A stretch of DNA of 34,830 nucleotides from an uncultured Nocardioides sp. (lineage in GTDB: Bacteria; Actinomycetota; Actinomycetes; Propionibacteriales; Nocardioidaceae): the NCBI RefSeq assembly GCF_902805925.1, contig NZ_CADCUP010000113.1, positions 1-34,830 of the forward strand, read 5' to 3'. Below the pieces are notes generated by a model. That model saw only the letters and a list, made by a program, of their open reading frames with translations, was not told the DNA's origin and ran no database searches. Shown here in pieces: positions 1-9,381 of the stretch (position 1 is the first letter of the stretch; the number at the start of each line of letters is the position of its first letter). Position numbers and translations under genes: made by a program.

Positions 1-331
1 CGAGCACGTGTCCCGGGACGCCGAGGAGGCGCTGCGCACCGAGCGGGGTGAGGTAGACGTGCACGCAGTCGCGCTTGCCCCGGAAGCTGGTGTCCGCCGG
101 GCCCGGCATGAGGCCCGCCACGAAGGCGGCGTGGGTGCTGGGCCCCCCGGTCGGCACGGAGACGGTCAACGGCGCCCCCCAGGACAGCACCAGCGGGAGC
201 AGCGTGCCGGCGGGCTGCCGGCGCCGTACCTCGCCGGGCGCCCTCTCCCGCATGCCGACGATGCCGGCCACCAGGCCCCGGAGCGCCGGGTGGGCACGGT
301 GCGGCTCGAGCGCGACGGCGGGCTCCTCCAC
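1..331 (-). CDS. AraC-family transcriptional regulator, N-terminal part (cut by window edge)
   Basis: An open frame runs from a GTG at 331 to the left edge without a stop (110 codons). AGGAG lies four bases before the GTG. The visible protein begins MEEPAVALEPHRAHPALRGL and continues with GIVGMRERAPGEVRRRQ and then LPLVLSWGAPLTV. This is the usual opening of actinobacterial AraC-type regulators with a cupin-like sensing domain before a C-terminal double helix-turn-helix. The DNA-binding part would lie outside the window, so the AraC assignment rests on the N-terminal pattern only. It is divergent from the DHFR-like gene at 419, with 87 bp between the starts, so it may control that gene; this is inference. 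Confidence 0.7.
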   Translation of the reverse strand, partial: MEEPAVALEPHRAHPALRGLVAGIVGMRERAPGEVRRRQPAGTLLPLVLSWGAPLTVSVPTGGPSTHAAFVAGLMPGPADTSFRGKRDCVHVYLTPLGAQRLLGVPGHVL

Positions 332-418
332 GGCGCTCCTCCCGGTCGGTCGATTTCCTTCAAGCGCCGACAGTGCTCCCGGCGACAGTCTCGTGCCATC
401 CAAGGAGAGGAGTCATCC

Positions 419-1009
419 ATGCGCAAGGTGGTTGCCGTCGAGCTCGTCAGCGTCGACGGAGTGATGCAGGGCCTCGGGTCGCCCGAGGAGGACCGGGACG
501 GGGGCTTCGCCCACGGCGGCTGGGGAGCGCCGTACGCCGGCGAGGTCCAGGAGCTCATGGACCCGGGCAGCCTCGAGGCGACGTCGGCGTACCTGCTCGG
601 GCGCAGGACCTACGAGACGATGGCCGCCTTCTGGCCCTTCCAGCCCGACGAGAACCCGCTGGCACGGCACCTGAACGCCACGCCCAAGCACGTCGCGTCG
701 CGCACGCTGAGCCGCCTCGACTGGGCCGGGTCGACCGTCATCGGCGGTGACCTCGGCCGAGCGGTCCGGGAGCTCACCGGCGAGGGCGACGGTGTCATCA
801 CGGCGCTCGGCAGCGGTGTGCTGGTGCACGCGCTGCTCCGCCTCGGGCTCGTGGACGAGCTGTGCCTGTTCGTCCACCCGCTGCTGCTCGGGACCGGCAA
901 GCGGCTGCTGCGCGAGCTGCCCGCGCCGCGCCCGCTCCGGCTGGTCCAGTCGGCCGCCTCCAGCGGGGGGACGCTGCTCATCAGGTACGAGCTGGGCGCC
1001 GCCGGCTGA
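419..1009 (+). CDS. Dihydrofolate reductase-like (RibD C-terminal domain) family protein
   Basis: A 196-residue protein starting at ATG 419, preceded by GGAGAGGAG. It opens with MRKVVAVELVSVDGVMQGLG, the family signature (beta strand followed by S-x-DG), and carries LLGRRTYETMAAFWP, a glycine-rich nucleotide-binding stretch around ALGSGVLVHALL, and GLVDELCLFVHPLLLGTGKRL near the C-terminus. These mark the RibD C-terminal/DHFR-like fold, which binds NADPH. Length matches the stand-alone family (about 180-200 residues). Such proteins are widespread in actinobacteria, usually with no proven substrate; true DHFR or riboflavin reductase activity should not be assumed. It is divergent from the AraC regulator. 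A distant paralogue lies at 14218-14832. Confidence 0.85.
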   Translation: MRKVVAVELVSVDGVMQGLGSPEEDRDGGFAHGGWGAPYAGEVQELMDPGSLEATSAYLLGRRTYETMAAFWPFQPDENPLARHLNATPKHVASRTLSRLDWAGSTVIGGDLGRAVRELTGEGDGVITALGSGVLVHALLRLGLVDELCLFVHPLLLGTGKRLLRELPAPRPLRLVQSAASSGGTLLIRYELGAAG

Positions 1010-1024
1010 CCGCTGCCGGGCGGC

Positions 1025-1049
1025 GCGTGAACCAGCGATGCGAGGGTAC
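1025..1049 (+). promoter_or_regulatory. Sigma-B-like promoter motif before glgX-treYZ
   Basis: GCGT (1025-1028), a 15-bp spacer, then GGGTAC (1044-1049). This fits the GNNT-N14-16-GGGTAC/T consensus reported for Streptomyces coelicolor sigma-B. Transcription would begin near 1056, about 40 bases before the glgX TTG. Control of trehalose synthesis by an osmotic-stress sigma factor would make sense, but the assignment is by motif only. Confidence 0.45.
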
Positions 1050-1097
1050 CGACATCCGAGGGCTAGCCTTTGAACGATCCAATCCTGAGGAGACGCG

Positions 1098-3311
1098 TTG
1101 CAGATCTGGCCCGGAAACCCGTACCCGCTGGGTGCCACCTTCGACGGGAGCGGCACCAACTTCGCCCTCTTCAGCGAGGCCGCCGAACGCGTGGAGCTCT
1201 GCCTCCTCGAGGTCGGGGCCGACGGTGGGCTGACCGAGACCACGGTGGAGGTCACCGAGGTCGACGCCTACGTCTGGCACTGCTACGTGCCGTCGGTGCA
1301 GCCCGGCCAGCGCTACGGCTACCGCGTGCACGGGCCGTGGGACCCGGCCAGGGGGCTGCGCTGCAACCCCAACAAGCTGCTCCTGGACCCCTACGCCAAG
1401 GCGACCAGCGGCGACATCGACTGGGACCAGTCCCTCTTCGGCTACAACTTCGGCGACCCCGACTCGCGCAACGACGACGACTCCGCCGCCCACATGACCC
1501 ACGGCGTGGTGATCAACCCGTTCTTCGACTGGGAGGGCGACCGCCGCCTCAACATCCCCTACAACGAGTCGTTCATCTACGAGGCCCACGTCAAGGGGCT
1601 CACCGAGCTGCACCCCGACGTGCCGGAGGAGCAGCGCGGGACCTACGCCGGTCTCGCGCACCCCGCGGTGACCGACCACCTCACCAAGCTCGGCGTCACC
1701 GCGATCGAGCTGATGCCGGTGCACCAGTTCGTGCAGGACTCCGTGCTCCTCGACCAGGGCCTGCGCAACTACTGGGGCTACAACACCCTGGGCTTCTTCG
1801 CCCCGCACGCCGACTACGCCTCGAGCGTCCAGGGCCAGCAGGTCCAGGAGTTCAAGGCCATGGTCAAGGCGATGCACGCCGCGGGCATCGAGGTCATCCT
1901 GGACGTGGTCTACAACCACACCGCCGAGGGCAACCACCTCGGGCCGACGCTGAGCTTCAAGGGCATCGACAACCCGGCGTACTACCGCCTCGTCGAGGAC
2001 GACGAGCAGTACTACATGGACTACACGGGCACCGGGAACACCCTCAACGTCCGGCACCCCCACTCGCTGCAGCTGATCATGGACTCGCTGCGCTACTGGG
2101 TCAGCGAGATGCACGTCGACGGCTTCCGCTTCGACCTCGCCTCGGCGCTGGCCCGCGAGTTCTACGAGGTCGACCGCCTCGCGACGTTCTTCGAGCTCGT
2201 GCAGCAGGACCCGGTCGTCAGCCAGGTGAAGCTGATCGCCGAGCCGTGGGACGTCGGGCCCGGTGGCTACCAGGTCGGCGGCTTCCCTCCCCAGTGGACC
2301 GAGTGGAACGGCGCCTACCGCGACACCGTGCGCGACTTCTGGCGGGGCGAGCCCTCGCTGGGCGAGTTCGCCTCCCGGCTCTCGGGCTCCTCCGACCTCT
2401 ACGAGCAGTCCGGCCGGCGGCCCTTCGCCAGCATCAACTTCGTCACCGCCCACGACGGGTTCACCCTGCGCGACCTCGTGTCCTACAACGAGAAGCACAA
2501 CGAGGCCAACGGCGAGGGCAACAACGACGGCGAGAGCCACAACCGCTCCTGGAACCACGGGGCCGAGGGACCCACCGACGACCCGGAGGTGCTGGAGGCA
2601 CGCGCTCGCGAGCAGCGGAACTTCCTCGCCACCCTGCTGCTGAGCCAGGGCGTGCCGATGCTGCTGCACGGTGACGAGATGAGCCGCACGCAGAACGGCA
2701 ACAACAACACCTACGCCCAGGACTCCGAGATCAGCTGGGTGCACTGGGACCGCGCCGACCGCCCGCTCATCGAGTTCACCGCCGCGGTCGCCAAGCTGCG
2801 CGCCAGCCACCCGACGTTCCACCGCAAGCGCTTCTTCACCGGCCGCACGGTGCGCACCGGCAACGGTGAGCGCCTCAACGACATCGTGTGGCTCTCCCTC
2901 GACGGCGAGCCGATGGAGGACGTTGACTGGGAGAGCGGCGCCAAGGCGATCGGCATGTACCTCAACGGCGACGGGATCGCGGGCAAGGACGCCCGCGGGG
3001 AGACCATCACCGACGACCACTTCCTGCTGTACTTCAACGCCGACGGCCCGGCCGACGTCACCCTGCCGCCCGACGAGTACGCCGCGGCCTGGGACGTCGT
3101 CATCGACACGGGCGGCTCCGCCGATGCGACCGACACCCTCCAGCCGGGTGCGAAGCTGCGGCTGGAGACGCACAGCATGGTGGTGCTGCGCGAGCACGCC
3201 GAGCCCGAGGTCGAGCCCGACCTCTCGGTGGCCGCGTCGCTGGCCTCGCTCGCCGACACCGCGGTGGAGGCCACCCCCGCCGCCGACAAGCGCCACGACC
3301 AGCACGCCTGA
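1098..3311 (+). CDS. glgX: Glycogen debranching enzyme GlgX
   Basis: A 737-residue GH13 debranching enzyme that hydrolyses alpha-1,6 branches of phosphorylase-trimmed glycogen, freeing maltodextrins. It starts at TTG 1098 behind GAGGAG. An N-terminal CBM48-like domain ([20 protein letters not shown]) precedes the TIM barrel. GH13 regions are clear: DVVYNH at about 269, GFRFD with nucleophile D346, AEPWD with acid/base E382, and TAHDG with H452-D453. Length is normal for GlgX. The C-terminus carries an acidic, alanine-rich tail after residue 705. The treY-treZ fusion starts 22 bp downstream on the same strand, so the two genes very likely form one operon that feeds glycogen-derived maltooligosaccharides into trehalose. 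Confidence 0.95.
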   Translation: MQIWPGNPYPLGATFDGSGTNFALFSEAAERVELCLLEVGADGGLTETTVEVTEVDAYVWHCYVPSVQPGQRYGYRVHGPWDPARGLRCNPNKLLLDPYAKATSGDIDWDQSLFGYNFGDPDSRNDDDSAAHMTHGVVINPFFDWEGDRRLNIPYNESFIYEAHVKGLTELHPDVPEEQRGTYAGLAHPAVTDHLTKLGVTAIELMPVHQFVQDSVLLDQGLRNYWGYNTLGFFAPHADYASSVQGQQVQEFKAMVKAMHAAGIEVILDVVYNHTAEGNHLGPTLSFKGIDNPAYYRLVEDDEQYYMDYTGTGNTLNVRHPHSLQLIMDSLRYWVSEMHVDGFRFDLASALAREFYEVDRLATFFELVQQDPVVSQVKLIAEPWDVGPGGYQVGGFPPQWTEWNGAYRDTVRDFWRGEPSLGEFASRLSGSSDLYEQSGRRPFASINFVTAHDGFTLRDLVSYNEKHNEANGEGNNDGESHNRSWNHGAEGPTDDPEVLEARAREQRNFLATLLLSQGVPMLLHGDEMSRTQNGNNNTYAQDSEISWVHWDRADRPLIEFTAAVAKLRASHPTFHRKRFFTGRTVRTGNGERLNDIVWLSLDGEPMEDVDWESGAKAIGMYLNGDGIAGKDARGETITDDHFLLYFNADGPADVTLPPDEYAAAWDVVIDTGGSADATDTLQPGAKLRLETHSMVVLREHAEPEVEPDLSVAASLASLADTAVEATPAADKRHDQHA

Positions 3312-3333
3312 GCGACCCAGCGGGGAGAGACGA

Positions 3334-6300
3334 ATGCGCACGCCTGTCAGCACCTACCGACTCCAGGTCACCGAGAGGTTCGACCTCTACGCGGCGGCGC
3401 GGCTGCTGCCGTACCTCCAGGGGCTCGGCGTCGACTGGGTCTACCTCTCGCCGCTGCTGGCGGCGGAGGTCGGCTCCGAGCACGGGTACGACGTGGCGGA
3501 CCACCAGCACGTCGACCCGGCCCGCGGTGGTGCTCCCGGCCTGGCGGCGGTCTCCGCGGAGGCCCACCGGCTCGGCATGGGCGTGCTCGTCGACATCGTG
3601 CCCAACCACGTGGGCGTGGCGGAGCCGGCCGGCAACGCGTGGTGGTGGCACGTGCTCACCCACGGCCAGCAGTCGCCGTACGCCGGCGCGTTCGACATCG
3701 ACTGGGCCGCCGGTGGCGGCCGGCTGCGCATCCCCGTGGTCGGCGACGACGACGTGCTCGAGGACGGCGGCATCGGCAACCTGCGCGTCGAGGCGGGGCA
3801 GCTGCACTACCACGGCCACGCCTTCCCGCTGGCCGCCGGCAGCGCCGACGACTGGGACGGCGACACCGTCGACGCGCAGGCCGTGCACGCGCGCCAGCAC
3901 TACGAGCTCGTCTCGTGGCGGCTGGCCGACACAGGGCTGAACTACCGACGCTTCTTCGCGGTGAACACCCTCGCCGCCATCCGGGTCGAGGACCCGCAGT
4001 GGTTCGGCCGGTCGCACCAGCTGATCGGCGAGTGGTTCGATGAGGGGCTCGTCGACGGGCTGCGTGTGGACCACCCCGACGGGCTGCGCGATCCCGCCGG
4101 CTACCTCGAGGACCTGGCGGAGCTGACCGACCACGGCTACGTGCTCGTCGAGAAGATCCTCGAGCCCGGTGAGGAGCTGCCCCGCGAGTGGGCCACGGCG
4201 GGCACGACGGGCTACGACGTGCTGGGCCTCATCGACCGGGTGCTCACCGACCCGGCCGGTGCCGAGCCGCTCGGCGACCTCGACGACCGGCTCCGCGGCG
4301 GGCACGTCGACTGGCACCGCATGGTCCACGACAACAAGCGCGCCGTCGCCGACGGCATCCTGCGCTCGGAGGTGCTGCGCATCGGTCGCGAGCTGCGGGT
4401 CGAGCTCCCCGACGCGCCCGCCGACACCGAGGACGCCGTCGCCGAGCTGATCGCGTGCTTCCCGGTCTACCGCTCCTACCTGCCCGGCGGCCGCGGGCAC
4501 CTCGACGAGGCGTTCGCCCTGGCCCGCGAGCACCGGCCCGACCTCGCCGCCACCCTGGACGTGCTCCTGCCGGTGCTGTCGGACCCCGAGCGCCCGCCGA
4601 CGCTGCGCTTCCAGCAGACCAGCGGCATGGTCATGGCCAAGGGTGTCGAGGACTGCTCGTTCTACCGCTGGTCCCGGCTGACCTCCCTCAACGAGGTCGG
4701 CGGCGACCCCTCGATCTTCTCGGTGGCGCCGGCGGAGTTCCACACCGCGATGGCCGAGCGCCAGCGCGACTGGCCGCACGCCATGACGGCGCTCACCACC
4801 CACGACACCAAGCGCGGCGAGGACGTCCGCGCCCGCATCACGGCGCTGGCCGAGGCGCCCGGGCTGTGGGAGCGGGCGCTCGACCGCCTGCTCGAGCTCG
4901 CCCCGCTGCCCGACCCCGGCTTCGGCAACCTGCTGTGGCAGGCCGTCGTGGGCGCCTGGCCCGCCGCCGGTGCCGACGCCGACCTGCGGGAGCGCCTGCA
5001 CGGGTACGCCGAGAAGGCGATGCGCGAGGCGGGCGACCGCACCACGTGGACGGCGCCCGACGAGGCCTACGAGTCCGCGGTGCACGCGGCGGTCGACGCC
5101 GCCGTCGACGACGACCGGGTCGCCGCGGTGCTGACCGAGGTGCTGGACGCCGTCGCCGACGCCGGGTGGAGCAACGCCCTGGCCGCCAAGCTGCTCGCCC
5201 TGACGATGCCCGGCGTCCCCGACGTCTACCAGGGCAGCGAGCTGTGGGAGCAGAGCCTGGTCGACCCCGACAACCGCCGTCCGGTCGACTTCGAGGCCCG
5301 CGCAGCGCTGCTGAAGTCCGTGGACGCCGGTGAGCGGCCCGTGCTGACCGGGGGCAGGGACGACCCGGGCGCGGCCAAGCTCCTCCTCACCCGGGCCGGC
5401 CTCCGGGCCCGGCGCGAGCGCGGCGAGCTCTTCACCGGCTACGCCCCGGTCGTGGTCACCGGCGAGGCCGCCGACCACGCCCTGGCCTTTGACCGCGGCG
5501 GCGCCGTCACGGTCGTCACCCGCCTGCCCCGTGGCCTCGGCGCCCGCGGCGGCTGGGGCGACACGTCGCTGACCCTGCCCTCGGGCGAGTGGGTCGAGCA
5601 GCTGTCGGGCCGCACCCTTCGCGGTCCGGTGGCCCTGGCCGACCTGCTGGCCGACCACCCCGTCGCGCTGCTGCTCCGCGTGGAGGTGTCCGGGGGCCGG
5701 GCGCCGCGCGGTCGCTTCGACGTGTGGGCGCCGCGTCCGGAGACCGTCGAGCTCCAGGCAGGGGACCGCCGAGTCCCGATGACCCGCGGTGACGACGGGT
5801 GGTGGACCCCGACGGACCCGGCCCCCGAGGGCGAGGTCGACTACGGCTACGTCGTCGACGGTGGCGACACCGTGCTCCCCGACCCGCGGTCGCGGCGCCA
5901 GCCCGAGGGTGTGCACGGGTTGTCCCGCACCTTCGACCCCACGGCGCACGAGTGGCAGGACGACGCCTGGACCGGGCGCCAGCTCGCCGGCTCGGTCATC
6001 TACGAGCTCCACGTCGGCACCTTCACCCCCGAGGGCACGCTCGACGCCGCCCTCGGCCGGCTCGACCACCTGCGCTCCATCGGCGTCGACCTCGTCGAGC
6101 TGCTGCCGGTCAACGGGTTCAACGGCACCCACAACTGGGGCTACGACGGCGTGCTCTGGTCGACCGTGCAGGAGCAGTACGGCGGCCCGGCGGCGTACCA
6201 GCGGTTCGTCGACGGCTGCCACGCCGCGGGCATCGGCGTCATCCAGGACGTCGTGCACAACCACCTCGGGCCGTCCGGCAACTACCTGCCGCTGTTCGGG

Positions 6301-7443
6301 CCCTACCTGAAGCAGGGCGCCAACACCTGGGGCGACCTGGTCAACCTCGACGGCGAGGGCAGCGCCGAGGTGCGCCGCCTGATCCTCGACAGCGTCCACA
6401 TGTGGCTGCACGACTACCACGTCGACGGGCTGCGGCTCGACGCCGTGCACGCGCTGTCCGACGACTCCGAGGTGCACCTGCTCGAGGAGATGGCGGTCGA
6501 GGTGGGTGCGCTGTCGACCCACCTGCGCCGGCCGCTGACGCTGATCGCGGAGTCCGACCTGAACGACACCCGGATGGTCACGCCCCGCGAGGGCGGTGGC
6601 TACGGCCTCGACGCGCAGTGGAGCGACGACTTCCACCACGCCGTCCACGTCGCGCTCAGCCGCGAGACCGAGGGCTACTACGCCGACTTCGAGCCGCTCA
6701 CGGCGCTGGGCAAGGTCCTCACGCGTGGCTTCTTCCACGACGGGACCTTCAGCTCGTTCCGCGGCCGGCCGCACGGCCGGCCGGTGGACGTCGAGCGGAT
6801 GCCCGGGTGGCGGCTCGTGGTCGCCAACCAGAACCACGACCAGATCGGCAACCGCGCTCGCGGTGACCGGCTGGCCGAGTCGCTCGACGAGGACCAGCTG
6901 GTGTGCGCGGCGCTGCTCACGCTCGCCTCGCCGTTCACGCCGATGCTCTTCCAGGGCGAGGAGTGGGCGACGACGTCGCCGTTCCAGTTCTTCACCTCCC
7001 ACCCGGAGCCGGAGCTGGGGAAGGCGACCGCCGAGGGGCGGCTGGCGGAGTTCGAGCAGATGGGCTGGGATCCCGCGGTCGTGCCCGACCCGCAGGACCC
7101 CGAGACGTTCACCCGCTCCAAGCTGGACTGGTCCGAGCTCGAGGGCGGCCGGCACGCGGTCGTGCTGGACGCCTACCGCAGGCTGGGCGCGCTGCGGCGC
7201 GAGCTGCCGGAGCTCACCGACCCGCGGCTGAGCGCGGTGGAGGTCGAGGTCGACGAGGAGCGCCGGGTGCTGGTCATGCACCGCGGGTCGGTCGCGGTCG
7301 CGGTGAACCTCTCCGACGTGGAGGCCACCGTGACGCTGCCGGCGCAGCCGGAGGTGCTGTTCGCGACGCCGTCCGGCGCCACCGTCGACGGGGTCGCGGT
7401 CGTCCTGCCGCCGCACGCGGGGGCACTGCTGCGCCGGGCGTGA
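3334..7443 (+). CDS. treYZ: TreY-TreZ fusion: maltooligosyl trehalose synthase / trehalohydrolase
   Basis: One open frame encodes 1,369 residues starting at ATG 3334 behind GGGGAGAG. Residues 1 to about 780 are TreY, which turns the reducing-end alpha-1,4 bond of a maltooligosaccharide into the alpha,alpha-1,1 trehalose bond: STYRLQ at the N-terminus, RVDHPDG with nucleophile D246, VLVEKIL with E273, [11 protein letters not shown] at about 489-499, and PGVPDVYQG near the end. From about 794 a complete TreZ follows (RFDVWAPRP): DVVHNH at 972-977, RLD with nucleophile D1036, IAESD with E1073, and NHDQIGN with H1168-D1169. TreZ then hydrolyses off free trehalose. The two are usually separate adjacent genes; here no stop separates them and the linker is only about 15 residues ([11 protein letters not shown]). 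All catalytic residues of both halves are present. Confidence 0.93.
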   Translation: MRTPVSTYRLQVTERFDLYAAARLLPYLQGLGVDWVYLSPLLAAEVGSEHGYDVADHQHVDPARGGAPGLAAVSAEAHRLGMGVLVDIVPNHVGVAEPAGNAWWWHVLTHGQQSPYAGAFDIDWAAGGGRLRIPVVGDDDVLEDGGIGNLRVEAGQLHYHGHAFPLAAGSADDWDGDTVDAQAVHARQHYELVSWRLADTGLNYRRFFAVNTLAAIRVEDPQWFGRSHQLIGEWFDEGLVDGLRVDHPDGLRDPAGYLEDLAELTDHGYVLVEKILEPGEELPREWATAGTTGYDVLGLIDRVLTDPAGAEPLGDLDDRLRGGHVDWHRMVHDNKRAVADGILRSEVLRIGRELRVELPDAPADTEDAVAELIACFPVYRSYLPGGRGHLDEAFALAREHRPDLAATLDVLLPVLSDPERPPTLRFQQTSGMVMAKGVEDCSFYRWSRLTSLNEVGGDPSIFSVAPAEFHTAMAERQRDWPHAMTALTTHDTKRGEDVRARITALAEAPGLWERALDRLLELAPLPDPGFGNLLWQAVVGAWPAAGADADLRERLHGYAEKAMREAGDRTTWTAPDEAYESAVHAAVDAAVDDDRVAAVLTEVLDAVADAGWSNALAAKLLALTMPGVPDVYQGSELWEQSLVDPDNRRPVDFEARAALLKSVDAGERPVLTGGRDDPGAAKLLLTRAGLRARRERGELFTGYAPVVVTGEAADHALAFDRGGAVTVVTRLPRGLGARGGWGDTSLTLPSGEWVEQLSGRTLRGPVALADLLADHPVALLLRVEVSGGRAPRGRFDVWAPRPETVELQAGDRRVPMTRGDDGWWTPTDPAPEGEVDYGYVVDGGDTVLPDPRSRRQPEGVHGLSRTFDPTAHEWQDDAWTGRQLAGSVIYELHVGTFTPEGTLDAALGRLDHLRSIGVDLVELLPVNGFNGTHNWGYDGVLWSTVQEQYGGPAAYQRFVDGCHAAGIGVIQDVVHNHLGPSGNYLPLFGPYLKQGANTWGDLVNLDGEGSAEVRRLILDSVHMWLHDYHVDGLRLDAVHALSDDSEVHLLEEMAVEVGALSTHLRRPLTLIAESDLNDTRMVTPREGGGYGLDAQWSDDFHHAVHVALSRETEGYYADFEPLTALGKVLTRGFFHDGTFSSFRGRPHGRPVDVERMPGWRLVVANQNHDQIGNRARGDRLAESLDEDQLVCAALLTLASPFTPMLFQGEEWATTSPFQFFTSHPEPELGKATAEGRLAEFEQMGWDPAVVPDPQDPETFTRSKLDWSELEGGRHAVVLDAYRRLGALRRELPELTDPRLSAVEVEVDEERRVLVMHRGSVAVAVNLSDVEATVTLPAQPEVLFATPSGATVDGVAVVLPPHAGALLRRA

Positions 7444-7454
7444 TCCCGCGCCGG

Positions 7455-7727
7455 CTACGACAGGTCGAGGACGGGCTCGTCGGCGTCGGGGTCCAGCTCG
7501 CGCCAGACGCCGTCGAGCGAGAGGCCCAGCTCGCCGGCGAGCAGGGCGACCGTGGTGAACGACGGCGTCGGGATGCGACCGGTCTCGATCTTGCGCAGGG
7601 TCTCGGGGGAGACGCCGGCCGCCAGCGCCGTGTCGCCGAGGGTGCGCTCCCCGCGCGCGTGGCGCAGCAGGGCGCCGAGGCGCTCACCGCGTCGTACGTC
7701 GTCGGGGGTGAGGGGCAGGCGGACCAC
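7455..7727 (-). CDS. Small XRE-family helix-turn-helix regulator
   Basis: A 90-residue protein that is almost entirely an XRE/Cro-type DNA-binding domain: RLGALLRHARGERTLGDTAL, then AGVSPETLRKIETGRIPTP (the recognition helix region), then LAGELGLSLDGVW. It starts at GTG 7727. A TACTAT hexamer on the minus strand (7739-7734) would place the transcription start at or next to the GTG, so the mRNA may be leaderless. It is divergent from metAP across 42 bp holding a palindrome, a classic arrangement for an autoregulator that also controls its neighbour. It converges with treYZ, with 11 bp between the stops. The ligand or signal is unknown. Confidence 0.85.
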   Translation of the reverse strand: MVRLPLTPDDVRRGERLGALLRHARGERTLGDTALAAGVSPETLRKIETGRIPTPSFTTVALLAGELGLSLDGVWRELDPDADEPVLDLS

Positions 7728-7732
7728 GGGCC

Positions 7733-7760
7733 TATAGTAATACCGGTATTGTCATACCGG
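7733..7760. promoter_or_regulatory. Divergent promoter/operator between XRE regulator and metAP
   Basis: The 42-bp gap holds TATAGT (7733-7738, one base off the -10 consensus for the plus strand; its offset complement gives TACTAT on the minus strand). It is followed by the perfect palindrome AATACCGGTATT (7739-7750) and a further half-site ATACCGG (7754-7760), which runs into the metAP ribosome-binding site. The half-site at 7740-7746 is repeated 14 bp further on. This is the obvious candidate binding site for the XRE protein. Confidence 0.6.
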
Positions 7761-7769
7761 AGGTGAGTG

Positions 7770-8540
7770 ATGATCGAGATCCTGAACGAGCGTCAGGTCG
7801 AGGAGGCGCGGCCCGCGGGCCGCTTCGTGGCGGAGGTGCTGACCACGCTGCAGAAGCGGGTGCAGACCGGCACCAACCTCCTCGAGATCGACCGGTGGGC
7901 AGCTGGGATGATCGCCGACGCCGGGGCGACCTCCTGCTACGTCGACTACGCGCCGTCCTTCGGGCGCGGGCCCTTCGGCCACGTCATCTGCACCTCGGTC
8001 AACGACGCGGTGCTGCACGGCCTGCCGCACGACTACAAGCTGCGCAAGGGCGACCTGCTGAGCCTCGACTTCGCCGTCGCGCTCGACGGCTGGGTCACCG
8101 ACTCGGCCGTCAGCTTCACCGTGGGCGGTGCCGGCTCCCCGGAGGACCAGCGGATGATCGAGGCCACCCGGGCGGCGCTGGACGCCGCCATCGCCACCGC
8201 CCAGCCGGGGGCGCGGACCGGCGACCTCTCCGCCGCCATCGGCGAGGTGCTCACGGGTGCCGGCTACTCCGTGAACACCGAGTTCGGCGGGCACGGCGTC
8301 GGCCGCACCATGCACCAGGACCCGCACATCGCCAACACCGGCCGGCCGGGCCGCGGGGTGGTCCTCAAGCCGGGGATGCTGCTGGCGATCGAGCCCTGGG
8401 TGATGGCCGACACCGACGAGCTGGTCATCGACCCCGACGGCTGGACGCTGCGCAGCGCCACCGGGGCCCGGACGGCGCACAGCGAGCACACCGTCGCGAT
8501 CACCGCGGACGGCCCGCTGGTGCTGACGGCCCGCGACTAG
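7770..8540 (+). CDS. map: Type I methionine aminopeptidase
   Basis: A 256-residue enzyme removing the initiator methionine from nascent proteins. The ATG at 7770 is preferred over the GTG at 7767 because GGAGG (7759-7763) is six bases before it. Metal ligands of the pita-bread fold are all visible: D100 in SLDFAV, D111 in WVTDSAV, H175 in GGHGVGRTMH, E208 in AIEPW and E239 in HSEHT. H83 in VLHGLP is the conserved substrate-contacting histidine. There is no N-terminal zinc-finger or SH3-linker extension. Pairing with a divergent XRE regulator suggests this is a regulated extra copy rather than the housekeeping one in the ribosomal-protein cluster; that is inference, since only this copy is in view. 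Confidence 0.93.
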   Translation: MIEILNERQVEEARPAGRFVAEVLTTLQKRVQTGTNLLEIDRWAAGMIADAGATSCYVDYAPSFGRGPFGHVICTSVNDAVLHGLPHDYKLRKGDLLSLDFAVALDGWVTDSAVSFTVGGAGSPEDQRMIEATRAALDAAIATAQPGARTGDLSAAIGEVLTGAGYSVNTEFGGHGVGRTMHQDPHIANTGRPGRGVVLKPGMLLAIEPWVMADTDELVIDPDGWTLRSATGARTAHSEHTVAITADGPLVLTARD

Positions 8541-8541
8541 G

Positions 8542-8580
8542 AATCACGGCAGGGCATCACGGCTGGGCATCACGGCTGGG
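8542..8580. repeat. Three tandem copies of a 13-bp unit at the 3' end of the sirtuin gene
   Basis: Units at 8542-8554, 8555-8567 and 8568-8580 share CATCACGGCTGGG; the first differs at two positions (A for C at the start, A for T in GGCAGGG). The third copy contains the sirtuin stop codon. Because 13 is not a multiple of three, changes in copy number would alter the frame after the stop only. Confidence 0.85.
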
Positions 8581-9262
8581 CGAGCAGCTCCTCCACCCAG
8601 GCGGGCACCAGCTCGGTGGCGGGTCCCTGGCGGGAGCGCCGGAAGTCGCCGACGCCGTCGCTCGCCTCCAGGTTGAGCTCGAGGGTCTCGGCGCCGCCCG
8701 CCTCGGCGTAGTGCACGAAGGCGGCGGCGGGGTAGACGAGCCCGGAGGTGCCGATGGCGACGAAGAGGTCGGCCTCCCACAGCGCCTGGTGGATGTCGTC
8801 CATGCCGTACGGCATCTCGCCGAACCACACGATGTCGGGCCGCAGGGCCCGCACGCCGCAGCCGGAGCACGCGGGGGCGTCGCCCAGGGTGCCCGTCCAC
8901 TCGTGGCGGGCGTCGCACGCGGTGCACCAGGCGGCGCGCAGGCGCCCGTGCATGTGGAGCACCCGCCGGGAGCCGCCCCGCTCGTGCAGGTCGTCGACGT
9001 TCTGGGTGACCAGGAGCAGGTCGTCGCCGAGCGACTCCTCCAGCCGGGCCAGCGCCCGGTGGGCGGCGTTGGGCTCGACCCGCGCGAGCGCGGCGCGGCG
9101 CTCGTCGTAGAACCACTGCACCAGCGCCGGGTCGGCCTCGAACGCCTCGGGCGTCGCGACCTGCATGGGGTCGTAGCCCTCCCACAGCCCGTCGGCGTCG
9201 CGGAACGTCGGCACCCCGCTCTCGGCGGAGATGCCGGCACCGGTGAGGACGACGACCTTCAT
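8570..9262 (-). CDS. cobB: NAD-dependent protein deacylase, sirtuin class III (CobB/SIRT5-like)
   Basis: A 230-residue sirtuin that removes acyl groups from lysine using NAD. Motifs in order: GAGISAESGVPTFR (residues 8-21, NAD binding), TQNVDDLHERGG (86-97), catalytic H105 in HMHGR, a zinc site C113/C116/C132/C135 and RPDIVWFGE. Y52 and R55 (Y-D-E-R) match the Y-x-x-R pair that gives class III sirtuins a preference for succinyl and malonyl lysine, so a desuccinylase is more likely than a simple deacetylase. Start is ATG 9262; there is no good ribosome-binding site, but a CATACT hexamer (9274-9269 on the minus strand) would give a leaderless mRNA. It converges with metAP. Confidence 0.92.
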   Translation of the reverse strand: MKVVVLTGAGISAESGVPTFRDADGLWEGYDPMQVATPEAFEADPALVQWFYDERRAALARVEPNAAHRALARLEESLGDDLLLVTQNVDDLHERGGSRRVLHMHGRLRAAWCTACDARHEWTGTLGDAPACSGCGVRALRPDIVWFGEMPYGMDDIHQALWEADLFVAIGTSGLVYPAAAFVHYAEAGGAETLELNLEASDGVGDFRRSRQGPATELVPAWVEELLAQP

Positions 9263-9381
9263 GGGCTCAGTATGAGCGGTCCGGGTCCGGGACGACTCGG
9301 TGCGCCCACCCTGGGGCCGGTGAAGCACGTGGGCGTGGCGCGACCTGGAAGGCCCCGACGCTCCCGGTGTCCCTGAGCCGG

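Noticed and set aside
2866..3333. Upstream in-frame extension of treYZ
   Set aside because: It would overlap the end of glgX in another frame, gives a low-complexity serine/threonine/arginine-rich peptide, and the STYRLQ start of TreY begins at ATG 3334 with a ribosome-binding site.
981..3353. Long open frame antisense to glgX
   Set aside because: Repetitive V/G/H/D-rich translation with no family signature, produced by high GC opposite a well-supported GlgX; no ribosome-binding site.
3100..7416. Very long open frame antisense to treYZ
   Set aside because: Shadow of GC-rich codons in the fused TreY-TreZ gene; the translation is arginine- and valine-rich without domains.
7763..9376. 537-codon plus-strand frame overlapping metAP and the sirtuin
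   Set aside because: Runs in the wrong frame through metAP and antisense to the sirtuin; both of those have complete catalytic motifs.
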